Under the pieces are notes generated by a model. It was given only the letters and a program-made list of their open reading frames with translations. It was not told the origin of the DNA and ran no database searches. This document shows, piece after piece, positions 21,301 through 31,939 of a DNA stretch of 53,916 bases; positions within the stretch are counted from its first letter, which is position 1, and each line of letters begins with the position of its first letter. The position numbers and the translations under genes were made by a program. The DNA comes from Chara braunii (lineage: Eukaryota > Streptophyta > Charophyceae > Charales > Characeae), in contig BFEA01000378.1 in NCBI GenBank assembly GCA_003427395.1, positions 1,044,726-1,098,641 of the forward strand. Reading direction: 5' to 3'.

Positions 21301-22340
21301 TCAGGGTTCGCGCGGGAGCAATACTATTTTCCCGTAACTCCCGAACCTGGCCCCTGTCTTAGGATCTATGCGCGCCAGCCTCGCGCAGGGGCTAGGCGAA
21401 TCTTTCCCATATTGTTCCCCCTTGGCCGATGCCTCGTAGGATTTCACGTGAGGTCGTGGCCCGCGACCCTACTGGAGGCCACCATAGGATTTCACGTAGG
21501 ATTTCACGTGAGGTCGTGGCCCAATAAGAGCTGAGGGGAATAGCCCCACGTGGCCCTCAACCCCTCAGCCTCCTACCGCTCCATCTGCTCCTTCGCTCTC
21601 GCACTTGTCGCCTGCCAGCCTCGATACCCGCACCTTTACCGTACAAATCTTGTATTATAACCAATAGGGGCAGAATGCCATATAAGGCGGCACAGCGCAA
21701 CGATCGGGGCCAGGATGAAGGCTTGAGCCTTGCCTTCCCCCGCAACCGCGTGCGCGACCGCCAAACGTCCGCTACGGCTTAGCCAGGCTGCGCCATCGTC
21801 GCTACTCGCCCTTTCCGCGCACCAAACCCAACACAACCGCATCGTCGTCGTCGACGCCGTCTCCCACGCATGCACGCTTGCCTCGGTCAAACGTACCAAT
21901 CAAAAGAAAATATCCCTAATTCCTGCTTAATCAAAAATAAATAAATATTAATAATATCATTAAACAAATCAACCGACGTCCGCGCCGGCTTTATGATCAA
22001 CAACAAAAAAGAATCACGTGCGCCTTAACCCTGCGCGCCCACGCACTCTCCATTGTAGTCAACCACCCAGTCAACATAATCACAGACACAGCCGCGCCTA
22101 GCGCGGTATACTTAAACTTTAAACCAAGACTATTTTCTGCCACTTGCAAAAAAACAGGGCGGATACCCTTGTAAGGGTATTCGCACCGACAACTTAGCGG
22201 ACCATATTAAGCAACGTCCCCGTCGCTTCGCTAAATCAGAAAGCTATAATTTCATCCGCACTCCAAATGCTGACGAGAAAGGAACCAATCCGATTAACCG
22301 ACATACACAGGGTAGAGGCCTCCATCAAACCATGCCTCCA
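18353..22340. other. Internal part of element L, no gene recognised
   Basis: This is GC-richer than the flanking AT-rich parts (especially about 18900-21900), and no protein family is recognisable on either strand. It contains the 309-bp tandem duplication described separately, a stable hairpin with ATGAACC/GGTTCAT outer and GGCGC/GCGCC inner arms at about 20928-20962, and two direct copies of AGGATTTCACGTGAGGTCG near 21439 and 21495. The different composition could mean a nested insertion, but no boundaries were found. Confidence 0.45.
19716..20333. repeat. 309-bp tandem duplication
   Basis: Positions 19716-20024 and 20025-20333 are nearly identical and directly adjacent, with a handful of substitutions. 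Both start AGAGGCGACGAGGAGCGACC and end before AGGTA. No coding frame spans them. Confidence 0.9.
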
Positions 22341-22346
22341 CAACTA

Positions 22347-22407
22347 TATGCTGCCAGGTTTCTAACCCGGGCCCTCACCGCCCAAGCATTAGGACGCTGA
22401 CAGCATA
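22347..22407 (-). other. tRNA-like fold (not a canonical tRNA)
   Basis: On the minus strand a 61-nt segment is closed by a perfect 7-bp TATGCTG/CAGCATA stem. It holds a B-box-like GGTTAGAAACC in the place of a T-arm, but a normal D-arm and a 7-base anticodon loop cannot be formed. It could be a degenerate tRNA-derived fragment or a chance inverted repeat. Confidence 0.25.
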
Positions 22408-24905
22408 AGTTCCAAAGACCTTCCCAATCGTCTTCTCCTTGGTCCTAGACAACCTTCGGCTTCTCGTTGGGTGTCCCTAGTCCTGGCCAAAACTAGGGAC
22501 GCTGGCCTTAACCGAGACCTTTGAAGGCACTCTCGCCTTCCTTCTCAAAGAATCTCTCGCAATCACATACACATACATATATATGTATACTTAATATCCA
22601 CTCAACTCTTTCTGCAGTCTAGTACAGAAAGGCTAGGTCTCCATCTTGGCCCACCATAGCCTGGCTGATCGGACCAAGATTACGGCCCACCTCGTTGTTA
22701 TTTTAGCGGCAGCAACTTCGTTGGGTACGCAACAATAGGTTTTCTCCTGATAAGCATTCAATCAGGATTTCCCAAAAATCTCAACCTTCATTATCCCACG
22801 GAGCAATTTCCCTGGGGCGGGCAACTCCCCTTAAACTCTTACTCCGCGGTCTCGCAGCCAGGTTGCGCCAGCTCGCAGCCATCCCTTGGGGTTACGCCCT
22901 AGAGGTACTAACCTTTACCATTTAGCTTGGCATTCCTCAATATGTCCCAAAACTAGCACAAGTGGTTAGACGGAGCGTCGCAAAACAAAATCACAGGCCT
23001 ACTGCGCGATTACGTAGGGGTCTGAAGGCATTTACCAACCCTCCCACAAAGGCATGGCATCCTTCGCACGCTCACAAACAAAATCACCGCTAGGTCCACA
23101 AGGTTGTGATCCCTGACTTGATCAGAGCCAGCAGCCACTCATCATGAGACATCTCTCGCCCTGCACTCATTGCGACCTTCTCAAACATTCCAAGCAAATG
23201 TGACCCTTTTCGTCAAACTTTATCACTCATCAGACAACTTACCATGCCATAAATCAGTTTACCCACCTTTGAAGGTGAGTCTTCCAACAATAAAACCATC
23301 CCCTTTTCCAAAAATACAAGGGGGTCTCATCATAGAACAAAACATCCGCTCCTCCAAAAATCTGAGGGGGTCTCATCATAGAACAAAACATCACAAAACA
23401 TCCCCTTCTCCAAAATCCAAGGGGGTCTCATCATGGAACAAACCATCACTGAGAGACCATCTTATGGGTCCTCGTCACAACTTAAACAATCAACAACTGG
23501 CATGGTAAAGTATCCGAGTCCCAAGGACTCATAAATCTTCTAAAATTCTCACACTTTCACAAAACAGACTGCTCCCCCTCTCCTTGGCTCTGTCCTGCTT
23601 GCAAGCAGACCGTACAAGTACACCGAAGAGTAGACAGTTCACATTCATCCATTCTCACAAAATCCTCACAATTCATGAGATATTCCTCATCCACCTCTTC
23701 ATACAAAACCATCGTTCAACAGGATAAAACCACACATGTGAAAGTGATTGTGATCGTCATATACAAAGAATAGTCTTAAAAATCTCCACTCAATATACAC
23801 TCAGAGGTAGGATATCCTCCCCAAAAAATCATAGCAAAAGGTAGTCTTGAGATATATATATATATACACCCAGAGTTGAACAATCTCAACTCAAACTGCC
23901 ACTGATTTCACACAAATGTTATGATCTCCCTGACCAGGGCTAAACTCAAACAGTCTCAATCACAAAAGAACCGTATCCTTCGACTCAGAGGAATCCAAGC
24001 AAGCTCAAGACATACCTAATATCCAGAGGTGAAAACGAAACACACTAGGTCTCAAACTTATGATCACCTGGAATCAAACCACTATACATGCTTTTTTCTC
24101 ATATATACCAGCATGTACGCGAATATACCCCTGCAACTCAGGACAATATCCCTAAAAACACGTATGTACAAAAACTGGGCAAGCACCACAATCAAGAAGT
24201 AAATCAAAGTCTCTAATAAAATCACATTCTCATGTGACCTCTCAATGCAAGATCACTTGCTCAACAAAATCTCTCCATCAGCAACCTGTACACACACGAA
24301 GCTCACTCTCGTATTAGAATCATGCTCTACCCATTCCACCCCTTGAGTAAGCACAAGAGTTCCTGATGCGTTTCTCCAACCCAACTTGGAGCCTTCTATG
24401 ATACAACATACACATGTAATGTACTAAAAGCTTGTATATACATCCTCTAGCCACTCAGTATATGGTCTGAATCCTGCTGGCTAAAACAAGGAGTTAGGAT
24501 CACACAATCAGTTAGCCTACTGTCCTAACTCCTATGTCCACGCATATACAACTGGACTTTATTAAAAGTGGCCCAAATGATCTAAGGTCAATTTCTGGTT
24601 GAAAGCTTCTCAAGTCTAGTGGTTAAGGCTAGTTTCCTTCTTTCCCTACTGTACTCTCCTTAGCCTTATCCCTTTACCGCCATTCATGTCGTCCCTACAG
24701 CAACATTCGAAAATTTAGTCACCCTGCTCTACCTTTAGGGGTACTAAACAATATACAATTTACATAAACAGCTCTCAACGTTGGCCATAGGCAGACAATA
24801 ATCATTGCTGCAAACGTCATTGACCCTCATCCCTTGTACTACATAGTAAGACGGCCATAGACGAGCCCCACGGAAGAAACATTTAGCAGAATATGAGGGC
24901 ATGTC
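22408..24905. other. Internal part of element L, no gene recognised
   Basis: AT-rich and without a coding frame I recognise. It has several perfect short inverted repeats, for example GAGTCC/GGACTC at 23516-23530 and GAGTTGA/TCAACTC at 23873-23892, in addition to the triplicated unit at 23295-23445. Confidence 0.45.
23295..23445. repeat. Three tandem ~50-bp hairpin units
   Basis: Three units each carry a stem around a TCCAAAA loop (CCCCTT at 23300-23305 with AAGGGG at 23318-23323; a GC-rich variant in unit two; CCCCTT/AAGGGG at 23402-23407 and 23419-23424). The stem is followed by the constant tail GGTCTCATCAT(A/G)GAACAAA. The design resembles the array at 17467-18352, whose loops also end in ATAGAAC. 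Confidence 0.65.
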
Positions 24906-25743
24906 CTATCGTCCTGCTACTGCCCAAACCTCGTCCCAATCTACAACCCTCTCGTCTGGGTCATGGGAACTAGCAGAAGCGTCAACCAAATTGACCATAT
25001 TCCTGAACCCATGACTAGGGGGTAAAAACCTTAGGTCTAAATATAGGTCGTAGATCATTTCACACGTATAACGCCCATATCTCCATTCTCGCGCTCTCAA
25101 CGCGGCTTCAGCCGCTGCCACTACCCTTGCATGTCCCCCAAAACACTTCTTTACGAGGAAATGTGGCAAAACGACTCTTAATGGGGCTGAGGGCAGTACA
25201 AACTCTTCAGCACGCTTCGCCTCTACACGGGTCACCACTTGCTCTTCTCCCTCACGGACCCTGTCTCTCGCCCATTTTGTCGCAGCTGCTTCAGCTACCC
25301 TCAAGGGTCTCGCAAGCAGACTCTCATGCCCCAATGCTAACTCAATCCCATGTCTGACCCAAAACGACGAGGAAACGTACAAAGTCACCCTTATGATAGC
25401 ACACCCCTTATCGTCATTGAAACCAGACTCAACCCAGGCGAAGATACCCATATCCATCTGCACGCCCCACCAAGAAGAAATATATTCCCCATCCCTAACT
25501 CGTCTTGGCAAGGACATCTCGAGTCTGCCTTCCCTATCCGCCGGCAAGGCCATATTGGGGTCTTCCCTGGCATAAGGCATCCTGAGTTGGCTTAGCTCCG
25601 TCTGGGTTCTGCCCATCACAGACAAACGTCCAGCATACGCCTTCCGTTATCATGTTGACATCGACTCCTACGTTCTCAACTACTAAAGCCTTAGCCTCAA
25701 GTAATCTTTCACTAAGTTCATCCTTTCCAGTATTTATGACCAT
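24906..25743 (-). CDS. Unrecognised protein of element L (ORF, ~240-280 aa)
   Basis: A 239-residue frame runs from an ATG at 25625 to a stop at 24906 on the sense strand of element L, about 2.2 kb after the primer-binding site. I recognise no family. It has many charged and aromatic residues, an alanine-rich helical stretch (RVVAAAEAALRAREW), and an acidic end (DPDERVVDWDEVWAVAGR). There is no signal peptide, membrane segment, zinc knuckle or protease motif. An overlapping frame from 25743 (beginning MVINTGKDELSERLLEAK) also looks protein-like up to about 25620, where the two frames overlap. A frameshift or splice may therefore join them. The sense orientation and lack of internal stops favour a real or recently real gene, possibly a gag substitute, but chance is not excluded. 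Confidence 0.4.
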
Positions 25744-27889
25744 CCAACTTGGAAAACTTCTAATGGTAATGTATCATAATGATTGTTCATTCACAGATAT
25801 CAAAAATATTTTATAATAATAATAACTCTTGAAAAATGATATATCACCTTTTAGTAATTGACAAAAATAATACTTGTAACAATCAAATGCATCATACTCC
25901 GGCTAGTCAATCACTAGAAACATATACAACTTCCTCATAATGGCTACTCGTATCAGCAGGTATATCATAGAATAGATACGTCATGATTTAAAGATGGGAT
26001 CGCCAGCCAATAGCATTCTTAGACATAATAATAACAACAAGAATATCACACTTTTACTCCCCATCTTTGACAGAAGCATACTGTGGCGAGGGGCAGTGTA
26101 ATCCCTTTTTGAATGGATAACATCTCAACCCCCTGAGCCCCGCTCAAGGGTTAAGCCTCACTGCTGCTCCCTCCAATTCTAATATTCGTACCTCGCAGAC
26201 CCTTGTCGATAAGGTAAACAACCTCATCGTACACGCTTCGGGATGTCGCGTCCTGTGCTGGTGAACCCACTTGTCACAACGAAAGTTGGGGATTCACCCC
26301 CTACCTTCCTGCGACACGTAGTAGCTTCTTCCCTCATAGACCAAGACTAACAAGGCCCAAACACTTTCCTTCTTTTCAGTAGTAATGTAGTCATTTTATC
26401 ACAGAAGATACAATAACAACACCCCACTATGGACCAGGAACATAGTTCCGGCGTGGGTCTCACTACTACTTACAAGACAATCTATAACTTCTTTAAAGCT
26501 ATTTTTCAGGGAAACAATAACATTGGATTGTCGCCTTCCTTAGGGCAGACCTTACACATCGACCACTTCATGAGACAATATCTTATCCCAAGGAAGCGGT
26601 CACTCCATTCACCTCTGAATCCGCATCAGACGTGGATTCTGTGCAATATCTCTAACCCTCTTTTGAAGAGCAATGCAAACATATAATCCTCATTAGCCAG
26701 TCATAAATCGATATTTGGGCTTGAGACACTCATATAAATCCTTACAAATTGATAGGTCCAAGCAAGTACTGCAAATAAGCAACCTATGTGAATATCACCA
26801 AAGGGATAATTATCAAGCAAAACGATATCATGCCTATCGCCTTACATAGATAGACACAAAATTGGCTTATTCATAATAGAATCTGGCATATCTGAATAAA
26901 TTTAACATATAAGTCAAAGGAAAGCCCATGAGAAAAATAGCCTAAAGTCCTTAGTTCAAATTCCATATAGATTCAAGTGGATGGTCCAAACCTGAAAAGG
27001 TACAAGTGGAGGTCTAACATTACCTACATCCCATTTTCCCTATCGAGGGTACGCAGGATATACTAAGTGTTAGTCCATTCACTATCACTCTAATTGCCCG
27101 TAGGATCAAATATTCCTTTCGCAGAGCAGACGTCATGCAAATCTACTACCTTCCATGGTTTATATAGATTGGTCAACCACTCAGAAGCCAGACTCAAACA
27201 TCTCAGTCCATACTCATAAAAGCTTCCAGCTTTCCTTAACCCATCTCTCCTCAAAGTGTCGAGACAAACTCCTAAGCCTGACACTTAGGAGAGGATCTAT
27301 ACTTTCAACTCTTGGCAGAAGAATACTATCTCACTCATCCTTACACTCCATCCACTCAGATGACTCTTATAGTAGTCAAGAAAAGGTACCTCATTGGTCC
27401 AACTCTCGCAATAGTTAGGCTTAACCTTAATCATATCAGACATACAAAGCATCGTCCAAACATGCCAGCTATCTGATAAGAAGGGGTACCAATTTCAATT
27501 ACCATTATACAAGTTAGAGTTCATGAGCACATAATCAAAACACGTACCGTTCTCGTGCTACCCATATCACATCAATCAATCTGATCGTGTCAACTTAAAA
27601 TCACATTGCACAATCAACCCTTACTTCATGCTTTACCCTGTACCGCCTGCAACCAATCACTTCGTCCAAACCAAACCATAAAGCAGAATGGTTATTTCTC
27701 CCGAGTCATCATTCTGCCTCAAACCTAGGCTCGATCTTTATTGACTTCTCAGTCTTGCAACATCCTTAACGATAATTATAATATTAGCAAATCGCTCATA
27801 CAGTCTAACAAAAACTTATCATTTGCCTATTTTCTCACTTCCAATACCCGGATGTCGTTCCACCAGGGACAACGGTAGGCAACCGTCAT
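25744..27889. other. Leader part of element L, no gene recognised
   Basis: AT-rich, lying between the ORF and the primer-binding site of element L. I see no coding frame. Short imperfect hairpins occur, such as AACCC...GGGTT near 26128-26152 and GGTGAA...TTCACC near 26260-26300. Confidence 0.4.
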
Positions 27890-27906
27890 CCCCGGCAACG
27901 GCGCCA
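27890..27906 (-). other. Primer-binding site, tRNA-Asp type
   Basis: On the minus strand TGGCGCCGTTGCCGGGG, continuing AT, equals the complement of the 3' end of plant tRNA-Asp including the CCA, as I recall it. It stands two bases after the CA end of LTR L copy B. Athila-type gypsy elements are known to use this primer. It fixes the orientation of element L. Confidence 0.75.
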
Positions 27907-27908
27907 CC

Positions 27909-29953
27909 TGTCGAGCGCATCGGTCCGGCACCGCACAGGGCAGCGCGGGACCCTCCCGGCCACGTCACGCAGGAGTCGGATTTAAATCCCTCGTCGCGAA
28001 TATACATGGAGCTTTCGCAAGCCACTCCGATCGAGTGCGCCAGCCATACCTCTCGCGAACCCCTACGACAGGATAGGGCCTACGCGAGGCACGACTTACC
28101 TCCACCTTACGGGAGCTGTCACCTCCCTTCGGTGGGCGTATCCCCGCCGAGCTACCAGTCCACAGTANCCTCCACCTTACGGGAGCTGTCACCTCCCTTC
28201 GGTGGGCGTATCCCCGCCGAGCTACCAGTCCACAGTACGAAAGCTAATCAGTTGCAATCGCAGAGGTGGACCAGCCGAGGGCGTTTCTCGTTTGCTGTAG
28301 CATAGGGGGTACGTGCGGTAATACCGTAATACGCCTCTGTCGGACCCGCACGCGGACCGACATCTTGGGGGGCTGAGGTCCCAAGCGTGGCCCGACGTCG
28401 GTCGACTAGGACGCATCCCACACACCACGCGCACTCCACTTTACGAACACGCACACACCAAGGAAAATAAAACACACACACACACACACACGAAAGACGC
28501 AACACAAATAATGCGACAACAGTCCTAGTCCCTTCAGTAGCCATCCCATAACTCTCCGAAGCAAAAATCGGATAGGCGTCTCACGCGAGACTTAGTATAA
28601 AACGGAGCGGACACAGCGCTAGCTCATATCGACTCGCAATGCAAGCATACGCAAGCAGTCGCAATGATGGCGTACTATGTAGTGCCCATAATCAAGCGGT
28701 CCCTCGTGGATCCGAGTACCGCTTATGACACTCAAGTGTCAGACTCGAAGTGTCGTGAGGGTCTAATCCCTCACGACATTGCACGACTGAAGGAATAGTC
28801 GTGCAGCCGCCACGAGACCTCCAGCCTTTGGTCTGAGCGTCTCGATAGGCAAGGCAAATAGGCTTTGCACGGGGGCAGATTCCTTCCCTGCAGAGTCTAG
28901 GGCTTGGGATGTCTTGGACAAGGACCTCGAATCCCGGCCTAGGACCAACGTCCGACTATAAAAATCTCTAAAAAAGCAAAGGATAAAAGGGGATCTCCCT
29001 TTTCTCTCAAACACATAATTTGTTTAACCCTTGGCGCACGATCACAGTAAGCCGCACGCATACCCAAGGCACAAATAAATATATACGTAAGGTTTATTTA
29101 TATAGGACAATCACTTTTCACAGTCACAGTGGGACTCCTCTCAGCCATATATGTATGTAATCGCAGGCACTCACATCAAAGTCCGAACCACAAACAAACC
29201 TGCAATCACATCAAAGATCCAACGAAAGTCCGCGCACTACACGGGGTCAACTTCAACCATTCTTTGCCCTCATACCCCTTGCTTTAGCCATACAAACCTC
29301 AACCTTAGCTCGCCTTCCCAGCAATAAAATACTCAGTAACTTTGTTAAATGGCCATTCAGTAAAGTCCGGGTAAAAACACAACAAAACAGATCAAACCAC
29401 AGGGCTAAAGCCTTTAGGTTGAGTGGCAGGAGTGAATTGGAGTTGAGTCGTAAACCGACGAATCGGCAACAGACCTGTTATCAGTGATAACAGAAGATGA
29501 TCCTCAAGAGATCAAGGTGAATCTAGTCCTGAACTTGAATCTAACGATCAAGAGGACCTGTAACACATGACAGGTCAATGCCCCAGGCTAAACCTATAAG
29601 TCCATGGAGAATACTCCCCGTTATCATGATCTTACCCAAATTATTCTAATTAATTATATCTAAGCCTACCTCTGAGCAAGTGCCCAAAGAAAGGTAGACT
29701 CGTGGCAAAATCTCCCCTATTTAGAGTGGATTACCAGAATCGCCATCCGTCAAAATAAATTCTCTTATCTCCTTTAAACTAAGAAAACTACGGCAGCGCT
29801 TCCCGTAGGAAAGGTGCCTTTTCAGAATCTATGTAAGTCCAAATATGAAAGTAGAAATAACATTTAACTCTGGAAAGTCAAATTTTGTCTAACTCCCTGA
29901 ATTAGTAGAAATTTGGGCAGCACTCCCTTTAGAAAGGGAGACTTCCCAGATTT
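27909..29953 (-). repeat. LTR L, copy B (5' LTR, truncated)
   Basis: It matches copy A from 15069 to about 17012. The CA end is at 27909 beside the Asp primer-binding site. The other end is cut at 29953 within the second U3 tandem unit and abuts the protease frame of element D. A 69-base stretch is repeated at 28099-28167 and 28169-28237 with an N between, absent from copy A. The TATA box is at 29104-29094. Confidence 0.7.
28099..28237. repeat. 69-bp direct duplication around an N
   Basis: Two identical 69-base copies flank the single N at 28168. Copies A and C of the LTR have only one. This is most simply a gap-closing error in the assembly. Confidence 0.85.
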
Positions 29954-30525
29954 ATGGTAGAGGTTGATGTAGGTGGCCGCAAGGTTGGCGCCTTCGCAGA
30001 CATAGGCTCTACACGAAACTTCATCAGTCGTGTTTGTGTGGATAGACTGCGCTTAGGGGACCAAGTGCAGCGGCTTAGCAGAACTGTAGCTTCTACGCTA
30101 GCCAACAAGCACCAAATGGTGGTAAAGGATTATGTCAAGGACGTAGTCTGCACCTTCTCCTATGGAGGAGGGGAAGTGAGCCACAAGATCTGCTTCCTGG
30201 TTAGCGACGAACTGCACTTTGATATGCTATTAGGCATGTACTACCTCGAGGTTTCTCAACCTCAGTTAGCAGTCTAGTGGAAAACTACGGTTGCATGTGT
30301 GCCTCCTCTTTCTATAACTACTATAAACAAAATCGCGAGGAGGGCATGTACTTAGTTTTTGTCTTTGAAAAAGGGGAGGCGGTTAAATCACCCCCAGAGA
30401 TAGAATCAGTCGTCGCTCAATATTTAGACCTTTTTTAGGAGCCCACAGGCATGGTCGAAAGGGAAGTTGTCCATGCAATAGAGGTTGTCCCAGGTAGTAA
30501 CGTGCCTAGAGGATGAATCTATAGG
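29954..30525 (+). pseudogene. pol: Element D protease and linker, broken
   Basis: The frame from 29954 is a gypsy retropepsin without its polyprotein N-terminus. It contains AFADIGSTRNFISRV, where the Asp-Ser/Thr-Gly active site has become Asp-Ile-Gly (codon ATA at 30002-30004), and then CFLVSDELHFDMLLGMYYLEV. It stops with TAG at 30275. After a frame change the linker to RT continues at about 30360-30525, with stops at 30436 (TAG) and 30514 (TGA). Gag and the start of protease are absent: position 29954 directly adjoins LTR L. Confidence 0.75.
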
Positions 30526-31938
30526 ATGTCTCCTGCGAAGTTGGATGAGCTCCGCCGCCAGCTCAAGGAGCTCACAGAGAAGGGATGGATACGGCCTAGT
30601 ACCTCCCCTTCCGGCGCTCCAGTACTATTCGTACCTAAGGAGGGAGGTACCTTGAGGATGTGCATTGATCATAGGGGCCTCAATGCCATCACTGTTAAGA
30701 ACGCGGAGCCCCTACCTTGCATCGACGACCTCTTGGATAGAGTGCAGGGATGCCGGTACTTCACCAAGATAGATCTGAAGTCCGGATACCATCAAATTGC
30801 CATTAGACCTGAGGACCAGCACAAAACTACATTTCAGACCAGGTACGGTTTGTACGAGTTTGTGGTGATGCCCTTTGGACTATGCAATTCACCTGGTACG
30901 TTCCAGCATGCGATGAATATGATTTTTCATGACTACTTAGACAAGTTTATCGTCGTGTACCTCGACGATATTCTCATCTTTAGTAGGACTGTAGAGGAGC
31001 ACGTTGAGCACTTGAAAACAGTGCTAGGTCTCCTAAGATAGCACTAGTACAAGGTTAACTTGGAGAAATGCGAGTTTGGTCGCACCAAGATCTTGTACTT
31101 GGGTCATGAAATCTCAGCAGATGGACTGAGGCTTGATGATGCCAAGGTGGCCAGCATACGTGACTGGCCCAGACCTACTGTCAGATCGTTTTTGGGGATG
31201 ACGGGCTACTATCGTCCGTTTGTGAAGAACTATAGTACTACCCCATTAACAGATCTAACTCGACTTGACACCCCGTGGGAGTGGACTGAGGAGTGTGAAG
31301 CAAGCTTCAAGAAATTGAAGTACGCTTATACACACTACGAAGTTCTCAAACTTCCTGATCCTGACAAGCCATTTGTTGTGGCCACAAACGCCAGCCAATA
31401 TGGCATTGGTGCGGTCCTTGCGCAACAGGGTGGGTCAAAGTTGAGACCGGTCGAGTATATGAGCAAGAAGATGCCATCTCAAAAATTAGCCAAGCCCACG
31501 TATGAGAGAGAACTCTATGCCCTATATAGAGCGCTTGTTCACTGGAGACACTACCTGCTAGGTAGATTTTTCTACTTGAGATCTGACCATGAAACTTTGC
31601 GCTGGATCAAGACACAACCCGTACTTTCGGACGCACTCAAACGATGGATACAAGTTGTAGACATGTTTGACTATCAACTTGATCCCATCAAGGGTACGTA
31701 TAACAAAGTGGCTGATGCATTATCGCAAAGGGCAGACTATCTGGGCGCGCTAGTCACTGAGTTTGGCATATCTGACAAACTCACTCGATCGCCGGTGGAA
31801 GCCTATAAGGGAGATCCAGTTATGTCTGAGATCATCCGTAGATTCCAAGCAAAGGATAAAAAGACTTTGGACGAATTTACGATGGTAGATGGCTTGATGT
31901 TTCTCGAAAAGGCAGGGAATAAAAGATTGTGTTGCTAA
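30526..31938 (+). pseudogene. pol: Element D reverse transcriptase and RNase H
   Basis: RT is well preserved: [46 protein letters not shown], and the catalytic [12 protein letters not shown] near 30960. Two in-frame TAG codons (31039-31041 and 31045-31047) interrupt the thumb. The same frame resumes with NLEKCEFGRTKILYLGHEIS and reaches RNase H. In RNase H the first catalytic Asp is Asn (ATNASQYGIG, codon AAC at 31387-31389), while YERELYAL, RSDHETLRW and ADAL are kept. The frame ends by an indel near 31930. The copy would be catalytically dead in RNase H. Confidence 0.85.
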
Positions 31939-31939
31939 T

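Larger units (their letters stand above)
15069..29953 (-). mobile_element. Large non-autonomous LTR element L (minus strand)
   Basis: Two direct, near-identical copies of an LTR of about 2 kb or more bound 10 kb or more of internal DNA with no gag, protease, RT or integrase. The right copy (27909-29953) is followed leftward by a perfect tRNA-Asp-type primer-binding site, so the element reads on the minus strand and the left copy is the 3' LTR. A TATA box on the same strand in both LTRs and an ORF on the same strand (25743-24906) agree. The size and lack of pol are those of LARD-type elements. The 5' LTR is cut at 29953 by a junction with element D, so the outer end is not intact. No PPT could be fixed with confidence; a purine tract opposite 17616-17627 is a candidate. 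Confidence 0.6.
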
